A stretch of DNA of 10,000 nucleotides from Desulfovibrio sp. GTDB taxonomy: Bacteria; Desulfobacterota; Desulfovibrionia; Desulfovibrionales; Desulfovibrionaceae. Shown here piece after piece: positions 1-5,646 of this stretch. Under the pieces are notes generated by a model. It had not been told where the DNA came from, ran no database searches, and saw only the letters and a list, made by a program, of their open reading frames with translations. The DNA lies in contig JAIWOE010000002.1 of the NCBI GenBank assembly GCA_020217165.1, positions 1-10,000 of the forward strand, written 5' to 3'. The position numbers and the translations under genes were made by a program. Positions within the stretch are counted from its first letter, which is position 1; the number at the start of each line of letters is the position of its first letter.

Positions 1-230
1 CACCCGCCGGGGCCACGGTCCTCGTGCGGCCGTGTTGCGCCGCAGGGTCCCTGGAGGTGGAATGGTCCTGGAAGCACGCTCCGGAGGGAGGCCTGCCCTT
101 GCACGCTGTGGACGCGGCGTTCAGGGACCGGCTGCCCGGCTTTCAGGTCTCCTGCCAGGATCAGGGCGGCCGGCACACGTGCCGCATCTTGATCCCCACC
201 CCGGATGCCCCCTGCCCTTGCACCATGTGA
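1..230 (+). CDS. C-terminal fragment of an unidentified protein, possibly a sensor kinase (5' end outside window)
   Basis: Frame 3 is open from the window edge to a TGA at 228-230, giving about 75 residues. Nearly all codons end in G or C, as in the neighbouring genes, which supports real coding. The in-frame GTG at position 24 is probably internal, because the reading frame continues upstream to the edge. I do not recognise a diagnostic motif. The end contains QDQGGRHTCRILIPTP, which loosely resembles the last beta strand of a histidine-kinase ATPase domain, where a glycine-rich stretch is followed by a hydrophobic strand ending in 'lP'. The stop lies 22 nt before the response regulator start, so the two are very likely co-transcribed. 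A kinase paired with its receiver protein would fit, but this is inference from position and weak resemblance. An unrelated protein remains possible. Confidence 0.55.
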   Translation, partial: PAGATVLVRPCCAAGSLEVEWSWKHAPEGGLPLHAVDAAFRDRLPGFQVSCQDQGGRHTCRILIPTPDAPCPCTM

Positions 231-252
231 ATAACTCCAAGGAGAGAGAACG

Positions 253-729
253 ATGCCTGCCAAGAAAATCAAGCTGCTGCTCGTGGATGACGAAGAGAGC
301 TTTGTGAACACCCTTGCCGAGCGGCTCCGCCTGCGGGACTTCAATCCCCAGGTGGCCCTTTCCGGCGAGGACGGCCTGGCCATGATCGAAAAAAGCGTGC
401 CAGACGTCATGGTCCTGGACCTGCGCATGCCCGGCATCGACGGCATGGAAGTGCTGCGCCACGTGCGCAAGGCCAACCCCAAGGTGCAGGTCATCATCCT
501 CACCGGCCACGGCACGGAAAAGGACAAGGAAGAAGCCACCCGCATCGGCTGCTTCGAATACATGAAGAAACCCGTGGACATCGACGCCCTCATCTTCTCC
601 ATCACCAACGCCTACCAGAAAAAACTGGAAGGCATGATGGTGGCCGCCGCCTTTGCCGAGGCCGGTGACTTTGACAGCGCCCATGAGTCCATGATTGACG
701 ACGGTCTCAAGGACCGCACCGGCAAATAG
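253..729 (+). CDS. Stand-alone CheY-like response regulator with a short helical C-terminal extension
   Basis: This is a 158-residue receiver protein, expected to be cytoplasmic and to accept phosphate from a histidine kinase. Residues about 5-122 form the receiver domain. The acidic pair is D12-D13, the phosphoacceptor is D56 in VLDLRMPGIDG, the switch threonine is T84 in ILTGHG, and the conserved lysine is K106 in MKKP. All key residues are present, so it should be phosphorylatable. The remaining 35 or so residues (including AAAFAEAGDFDSAHE) form a charged, probably helical tail with no recognisable DNA-binding, enzymatic or diguanylate cyclase domain. Output is therefore likely through protein-protein contact or phosphorelay. 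The ATG at 253 is preceded by a good AAGGAG ribosome site at 239-244. It follows the upstream partial gene by 22 nt and is closed by the hairpin at 801-838. The receiver call is very secure; its pathway is unknown. Confidence 0.93.
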   Translation: MPAKKIKLLLVDDEESFVNTLAERLRLRDFNPQVALSGEDGLAMIEKSVPDVMVLDLRMPGIDGMEVLRHVRKANPKVQVIILTGHGTEKDKEEATRIGCFEYMKKPVDIDALIFSITNAYQKKLEGMMVAAAFAEAGDFDSAHESMIDDGLKDRTGK

Positions 730-800
730 CCGGTACGCAGAGTTTCGCGCCGCATCGCCGTACCGTCGTCCTGGAGCCCTGTGCCGGGTCGGCCACAAGA

Positions 801-838
801 AAGCACTCCCCAGCGTTGGGCCGGGGAGTGCTTTTTTG
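801..838 (+). terminator. Rho-independent terminator, probably bidirectional
   Basis: GCACTCCCC (803-811) pairs perfectly with GGGGAGTGC (823-831) around an 11-nt loop. A run of six T follows at 832-837 on the plus strand, so it should terminate the response-regulator transcript, whose stop codon lies about 72 nt upstream. On the minus strand the same stem is followed by CTTTCTTGT, a weaker T-tract. It begins about 29 nt after the pump stop codon, so it probably serves the convergent efflux operon too. Confidence 0.88.
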
Positions 839-861
839 GCGTGTGGTGTGGAGTTGCTGGG

Positions 862-3800
862 TTACGGGGCGTGTTCTGCCCCATTAGGCTGCCCGGCCGG
901 CGCGGCGGGCTGCCGCTTGCCCACCAGCTTGTTCACGGCCACATACAATGCCGGGATGACGAACACCCCGCAGATGGTGGCCATCAGCATGCCCGCGGCC
1001 ACGCTCACCCCCAGGGCCACGCGGGAGTTGGCCCCGGCCCCTGACGCCAGCACCAGGGGCAACACCCCCAGGATGAAGGCGAAGGACGTCATGAGGATGG
1101 GCCGGAAGCGCAACCGCGCCGCATGCATGGCCGCCTCCATGACACCCTGCCCCTGCTTGTGCAGGTCCGAGGCGAATTCCACGATGAGGATGGCGTTCTT
1201 GGCCGCCAGCCCCACGAGCATGACCAGGCCGATCTGCGCGTACACGTTCAAATCCAGCCCATGCAGCCATTGGCCCATGAAGGCGCCCAGGGCTGCCAGG
1301 GGCACGGAGAGCATGACCGCAAAGGGCAGGGACCAGCTCTCGTACTGCGCCGCCAGCACCAGGAAGCAGAACAGAATGGCCAGGGCAAAGATGATGCCCG
1401 TTTGTCCGGAGGCCTTCACCTCCTGGTAGGCCGTGCCGCCCCAGTCATAGGAATAGCCCTGGGGCAGGTTGGCCGCGGCCAGCTCCTTGAGGCGGGCAAT
1501 GGCCTGGCCCGTGCTCACGCCGGGGGCGGGCACGAGGTTGATTTCCGCTGTCCGGTAGAGGTTGTGCCGCTTGGTGAACTGCGGCCCCGTAAGGCTGGAG
1601 GCGTCCACCAGGGTGGAGAGGGCAATCATGTCTCCGTTTGTGCTCTTGACGTAGAAGCGGCCCATGTCCTCCGGGGTCACACGGAAATCCGGCATGGCCT
1701 GCAGCATGACGCGGTAGCTACGGCCGAACATGTTAAAGTCGTTCACATACAAACCGCCCAGATAAATCTGCAATGTCTGGAAGATCTCATTCACCGGCAC
1801 GCCCAGGCCCTTGGCCTTTTCGCGGTCCACCAGGGCTTCAATCTGGGGCGTATTCACGTTGTAGGCCGTGAAGGCGGCGGCAAACATCTTTTCCTTGCGG
1901 CATTCGGCCATGAAATCCGCGGACACCTTGGCCAGGTCCTCAGGGGTGTTGCCGCTGGTATCCTGCAGCAGGAACTGAATGCCGCCCACGTTGCCCACCC
2001 CGGGGATGGGCGGTTTGATGAAGATGAAGGTATCCGCCTCGGGCAGATCCTTGAGGGACTGGCGAGCCTTGGCCACGATGGCCCCCAGTTGCAGCGCCGG
2101 CGTCTTGCGCACGCTCCAGTCCTTCAGCCGCACGATGGCACAGGCCACGTTGGGGGAGTTGATATTGGTGGTCATGGAGTAGGCGCCCAGGAGGATCACG
2201 TCCTCCACACCATCCAGGGCCAGCAGGCGGTCTTCCACCACGTCCACCACCTTCTGGGTCCGCTCCTGGGAAGCGCCCTGGGGCAGGGTGATTTCCGCAA
2301 AGAACACGCCTTCGTCTTCATCTGGCACCAGGCCCGTGGGCAGGGACATGCCCAGCAACCCGGCACCCACATAGGCCCCTGCCAGCAGTACACCAGCCAG
2401 GACCAGTTTGCGGGCAAAGAGCCCGGCAAAGGTCACGTAGCCTGTGGTGGTGCGGTCGAACACGGCGTTGAACTGCCGGAAAAACCAGGCCAGGGGGCCG
2501 CGTCCCCCGCCCTGCTTGCCTGGCTTGAGCAGCACGCCGCACAAGGCCGGAGACAGGGTCAGGGCATTGATGGCCGAGATGAGCACCGACCCCGCCAGGG
2601 TCAAGGCAAACTGCTGATACAACTGGCCGGTGAGGCCGGTCATGAATGCCAGGGGAATGAACACGGAGTTCAAGGCAAAGGTTACGCCGATGATGGCCCC
2701 GGTGATCTCCCGCATGGCCTGCCGGGTGGCTTCCTTGGGGGTCATGCCCTGCTCAATGTGGTGCATGGCTGCTTCCACCACCACGATGGCATCATCCACC
2801 ACAATGCCGATGGCCAGCACCAGGCCAAAGAGGGTCAGGGTATTGATGGAGAATCCCAGGGGCCCGAACAGGGCAAAGGTGCCGATGATGGACACGGGCA
2901 CGGTGATGAGGGGAATGATGGTGGCCCGCCAGCTCTGCAAAAAGATGTACACCACCAGGAACACCAGGATGACCGCCTCCACGAAGGTGTGGATCACCTC
3001 CTCAATGGACACGGTGACGAACTTGGTGGCGTCGTAGGGAATGGAGTAGGCCAGCCCGGCGGGGAAACGCGAGGAAAGCTCTTCCAGGGTAGCCGTCACC
3101 TGCCTGGCCACGTCCAGGGCGTTGGCGCTGGGAAGCTGGTAAATGATGAGCAGGGCGGAAGGTTTCTTGTTCAGATGGCCGTAGGACGTGTAGTCCTTGG
3201 CCCCCAGTTCCACGCTGGCCACATCACGGATGCGCACGGTGGTGCCATCGGGCCGGGCCACGAGGATGATGTCCTGAAACTCCTCGGGCGTGACCAGCCG
3301 CCCCTTGACGCGGATGGGCAGCTGGAACTGCGTGCCCGGGGGGGCGGGGGGCATGCCCAGTTGGCCCGCGGGCGCCTGGACATTCTGCTCCTGAATGGCG
3401 TTGTACACCTCGGCGGCGGACAGGCCCAGGCGCTTAAGCTTGTCGGGATCCACCCAGATGCGCATGCCATAGTCCCCGGCGCCCACCAGGTTGATGGCGC
3501 CCACGCCGGGAATGCGGGCCAGGGTATCTTGAACGTTGATGGAAACGTAGTTGGAGAGGAACAGGTCGTCCAGGGAGCCGTCCGGCGAATAGACGCTCAC
3601 CACCATGACCATGTCCGGCGATTTTTTCTGGATGGTCAGGCCTTCCTTGATGACGTCCGCCGGGAGCATGGAATTGGCCAGGCTCACGCGGTTCTGCACG
3701 TCCACGTTGGCCAGGTCCAGATCGCGGCCGATTTCAAAGGTGGTGGTCAGGGTCATGCTGCCATCATTGGAGCTGATGGAGTCCATGTACAGCATGGCTT

Positions 3801-4032
3801 CCGCGCCGTTGACCTTCTGTTCAATGGGCGTGGCCACGGTTTCTTCCACCACCGTGGCCGTGGCGCCGGGGTAGGAGGCGGTGACGCTCACCGTGGGCGG
3901 GGCGATTTGCGGAAACTGGGCCACGGGCAGGCGGAAGATGGACAGCACGCCCACCAACACCATGATGATGGCAATGACCCCGGCCAGTACCGGCCTGTCA
4001 ATGAACAGATTTCCCTTGCTGCCTTCAGACAT
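862..4032 (-). CDS. RND multidrug efflux pump, inner-membrane transporter (AcrB/MexB, HAE1 family)
   Basis: This 1056-residue protein is close to the usual 1,030-1,050 length of proton-driven hydrophobe/amphiphile exporters. It should form a homotrimer in the inner membrane that captures drugs, solvents or bile-like amphiphiles and passes them to an outer-membrane channel. The N-terminus starts with the typical FIDRPVLAGVIAI first membrane helix. Helix 4 carries the proton-relay pair D413-D414 (GIVVDDAIVVVE), helix 10 carries K945 (GLAAKNAILIVEFA), and helix 11 carries R977 and T982 (RFRPILMTSFAFILG). These correspond to AcrB D407/D408, K940, R971 and T978. Two large periplasmic loops lie at about 35-340 and 570-875. 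The GLVPDEDEG segment (567-575) is a family hallmark. The ATG at 4032 has a strong AGGGGGAG ribosome site just upstream. It lies downstream of the adaptor gene, 174 nt away, and ends before the shared terminator. The substrate cannot be read from sequence. The gene appears intact. Confidence 0.96.
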   Translation of the reverse strand: MSEGSKGNLFIDRPVLAGVIAIIMVLVGVLSIFRLPVAQFPQIAPPTVSVTASYPGATATVVEETVATPIEQKVNGAEAMLYMDSISSNDGSMTLTTTFEIGRDLDLANVDVQNRVSLANSMLPADVIKEGLTIQKKSPDMVMVVSVYSPDGSLDDLFLSNYVSINVQDTLARIPGVGAINLVGAGDYGMRIWVDPDKLKRLGLSAAEVYNAIQEQNVQAPAGQLGMPPAPPGTQFQLPIRVKGRLVTPEEFQDIILVARPDGTTVRIRDVASVELGAKDYTSYGHLNKKPSALLIIYQLPSANALDVARQVTATLEELSSRFPAGLAYSIPYDATKFVTVSIEEVIHTFVEAVILVFLVVYIFLQSWRATIIPLITVPVSIIGTFALFGPLGFSINTLTLFGLVLAIGIVVDDAIVVVEAAMHHIEQGMTPKEATRQAMREITGAIIGVTFALNSVFIPLAFMTGLTGQLYQQFALTLAGSVLISAINALTLSPALCGVLLKPGKQGGGRGPLAWFFRQFNAVFDRTTTGYVTFAGLFARKLVLAGVLLAGAYVGAGLLGMSLPTGLVPDEDEGVFFAEITLPQGASQERTQKVVDVVEDRLLALDGVEDVILLGAYSMTTNINSPNVACAIVRLKDWSVRKTPALQLGAIVAKARQSLKDLPEADTFIFIKPPIPGVGNVGGIQFLLQDTSGNTPEDLAKVSADFMAECRKEKMFAAAFTAYNVNTPQIEALVDREKAKGLGVPVNEIFQTLQIYLGGLYVNDFNMFGRSYRVMLQAMPDFRVTPEDMGRFYVKSTNGDMIALSTLVDASSLTGPQFTKRHNLYRTAEINLVPAPGVSTGQAIARLKELAAANLPQGYSYDWGGTAYQEVKASGQTGIIFALAILFCFLVLAAQYESWSLPFAVMLSVPLAALGAFMGQWLHGLDLNVYAQIGLVMLVGLAAKNAILIVEFASDLHKQGQGVMEAAMHAARLRFRPILMTSFAFILGVLPLVLASGAGANSRVALGVSVAAGMLMATICGVFVIPALYVAVNKLVGKRQPAAPAGQPNGAEHAP

Positions 4033-4206
4033 GCGGGCTCCCCCTCACAAACCCCTCGTGCGTCCAGGCGCGTGGCGCGTGGGTGCGGAGGGGCTGGTGT
4101 TTCATCCTTGATCGGCGTGTTGATCCGGTGCGCGGCCCTGAGGACTCACCGCAGCGGGGGCGTCTGCCGTATTGCGTTGGCGTGAACCGTTGTGTGGCAC
4201 GCAGCG
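4033..4206 (-). other. Long intergenic gap between the adaptor and pump genes
   Basis: These 174 nt separate two genes that normally sit within a few bases of each other. I see no small gene with a convincing ribosome site and no terminator with a T-run. Small features are present: a tandem GGCGCGT heptamer (4067-4080), TTGATC twice with a 12-nt period (4108-4113 and 4120-4125), and a short GCAGC/GCTGC hairpin over the adaptor stop codon (4201-4214). The stretch could hold a second promoter for the pump or a translation-controlling leader, but no convincing -35/-10 pair was found. Confidence 0.4.
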
Positions 4207-5568
4207 CTAGCTGCCCGACGCCGGCTTGGTAACAACTTGCATGCCGGGCCGGAGCTTCTGCGCGCCATCCACCACCACCGTCTCCCCGGCAGTCAGCCCG
4301 TCGCTGATGACGATTTTGGCGCCCACGCGGTCCCCGGTCTTGATTTTGCGTTCTTCCACCTTGCCAGCCGCATCGACCACATACACAAAGTTCATGCCCT
4401 GCAGCACCTGGACTGCTTTTTGAGGAATGGTGACAGCACCTTGCAGAGTGTCTGCCTCCACGCGAATGCGGGCGAACTGGCCGTCGCGCAGGAGCATGTC
4501 CGGATTGGGGAACGCGGCGCGGATGGTCAGGGCGCCGGTGGCTGCGTCCACGGTGCTGCCCACCATGTTCAGGGTGCCGCCGTGTTCGTACAGGCTGCCG
4601 TCGGCCAGGGTCAGCTGAAAGACAGGGGGCGTCTTCTGCCGGCCCTGCTGTTTCTCTTGCTCCACGCTGCGCCGCGCCACATGGATGTAGTCCTTTTCAT
4701 CGATCTGAAAGACCACATAGATGGGATCGATGGTGGTGATGGTGGCCAGCAGGGTGCTTTCGCTACGGCCCACCAGCCCGCCAGCCTTGACCTGGGCCGT
4801 GCCGATGCGCCCAGAAACCGGCGCATACAGCTTGGTGTACGAAAGATTGAGCTGGGCCTGGGCCAACTGGGCCTCGGCGGCTTCCACCGCGGCCTGGTTG
4901 CGGGCGATTTCCGCATCCTGGTTCACTTCCGCCTGGGTCAGGAGGGCCTTGTTGGCCTCCACCACAGCAGCGGCCTCGCGCTCCGAGGTCACAGCCTGAT
5001 CGTACTCCTGCTTGCTCACGAAATCGTTGACCACCAGGGCCTTGTACCGCTTGGCATCCTGCTGAGCGTTCATCCAGGTGGCCACGCTTTTGGCCAAGTC
5101 CGCCCGAGCCTTGAGCACTTCCACGCCGCGCTTGGCCGCTTCCAGGTCGGTTTTGGCCTTGTTGAGGGCAGCCTGGGCGTTGCGCACGGATTCGTCAAAC
5201 TGGGAGGGATCTATGGTGAAGAGCAGATCCCCTTTCTTCACGATGCTGCCTTCGGCAAAGTCGATGGTGGCCAGAAACCCTTCCACCCGGGCGCGAATTT
5301 CCACGCTTTCCGCCGCTTCGATGCGCGAGGGATACTCACGAAAAAGCGGCACTGTTTCCGATGCCGCCTGAACCACCCCCACTTCCACTGCAGCTGGCGC
5401 CGCAGGGGTACCGCCCTGCGCATGCGCCACTCGCATGGCAAGCGGCGCCATCAACGAAAGGCACTGGACAAACACCCCCAGCAGCAATATGCCCAAGGCA
5501 CGACCATACCCACCCCCATCACGCATCACCCTTGCGTTTCCCATGCCATGAGAGTTCACACGCTGCAT
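4207..5568 (-). CDS. RND efflux periplasmic adaptor (membrane fusion protein, AcrA/MexA family)
   Basis: This 453-residue adaptor bridges the RND pump to an outer-membrane channel in the periplasm. From the chosen start, residues 1-51 form a long Sec-type signal (hydrophobic core GILLLGVFV, possible cleavage at AHA-Q). There is no lipobox, so unlike AcrA it is probably not lipid-anchored. The first lipoyl half spans about 88-121 (IRARVEGFLATI). A coiled-coil hairpin spans about 124-244 and includes the tip motif VSKQEYDQA. The second lipoyl half is about 245-275 (YAPVSGRIGTAQV). The beta-barrel and membrane-proximal domains follow, with IPQKAVQ at 381-387. The start at 5568 is chosen because AGGGG lies 6 nt upstream. 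A GTG at 5637 would extend the frame by 23 residues but lacks comparable support. The hairpin is about 40-50 residues longer than in AcrA. The gene leads the operon with the pump, and no outer-membrane factor is present in the window. Confidence 0.93.
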   Translation of the reverse strand: MQRVNSHGMGNARVMRDGGGYGRALGILLLGVFVQCLSLMAPLAMRVAHAQGGTPAAPAAVEVGVVQAASETVPLFREYPSRIEAAESVEIRARVEGFLATIDFAEGSIVKKGDLLFTIDPSQFDESVRNAQAALNKAKTDLEAAKRGVEVLKARADLAKSVATWMNAQQDAKRYKALVVNDFVSKQEYDQAVTSEREAAAVVEANKALLTQAEVNQDAEIARNQAAVEAAEAQLAQAQLNLSYTKLYAPVSGRIGTAQVKAGGLVGRSESTLLATITTIDPIYVVFQIDEKDYIHVARRSVEQEKQQGRQKTPPVFQLTLADGSLYEHGGTLNMVGSTVDAATGALTIRAAFPNPDMLLRDGQFARIRVEADTLQGAVTIPQKAVQVLQGMNFVYVVDAAGKVEERKIKTGDRVGAKIVISDGLTAGETVVVDGAQKLRPGMQVVTKPASGS

Positions 5569-5646
5569 TATATTCCCCTGCAAGTACTGAATCCAGATGA
5601 AACACCCCAAAGTGTCGCCGCCACTTTTCCCTGTCACTCCAATAGC
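5569..5646. promoter_or_regulatory. Divergent intergenic region between efflux operon and hybrid kinase
   Basis: About 78 nt separate the proposed start codons of the adaptor (minus) and the hybrid kinase (plus), so promoter elements for both must lie here or run into the coding ends. On the plus strand TATATT (5569-5574) is a fair -10 candidate for the kinase, but the sequence 16-18 nt upstream is a poor -35. No clear operator palindrome is visible. The region is annotated on position rather than on a recognised site. Confidence 0.35.
5575..5579 (-). promoter_or_regulatory. Ribosome binding site that fixes the adaptor start
   Basis: On the minus strand AGGGG lies 6 nt upstream of the ATG at 5568-5566. 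This is the best Shine-Dalgarno match among the candidate starts (GTG 5637, ATG 5568, ATG 5544, ATG 5526) and is why the adaptor is annotated as 453 residues. Confidence 0.65.

Noticed and set aside
121..798. A 225-codon minus-strand frame opposite the response regulator
   Set aside because: It covers a complete receiver domain on the other strand, is rich in His, Gly and Val, and runs through the terminator hairpin.
1123..4185. A 1020-codon open frame on the plus strand opposite the pump gene
   Set aside because: The translation is dominated by His, Gly and Gln with no domain-like pattern. The minus strand encodes a full-length, motif-complete RND pump. Strong G/C bias at third codon positions removes stops from the antisense frame.
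5567..5572. A perfect TATAAT on the minus strand that could be the efflux operon -10 box
   Set aside because: It overlaps the likely adaptor ATG (5566-5568). Transcription would start after that codon, and the -35 at 17-nt spacing (TGGATT) matches only three of six consensus bases. The AGGGG site upstream supports translation from 5568, so the match is probably chance.
5577..5594. A sigma-54-like TGG...TTGCA pattern on the minus strand upstream of the adaptor
   Set aside because: The GG and GC elements are 11 nt apart instead of 10, and the match would lie too close to the start codon and overlap the ribosome site.
4192..5646. A 485-codon in-frame extension upstream of the hybrid kinase
   Set aside because: It lies opposite the adaptor gene and has the same low-information His/Gly-rich composition. 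The kinase begins with a normal signal peptide at 5647, so the extension is a composition shadow. The same frame contains only one stop (4183-4185) from 1123 to 8358, which is striking but explained by codon bias.
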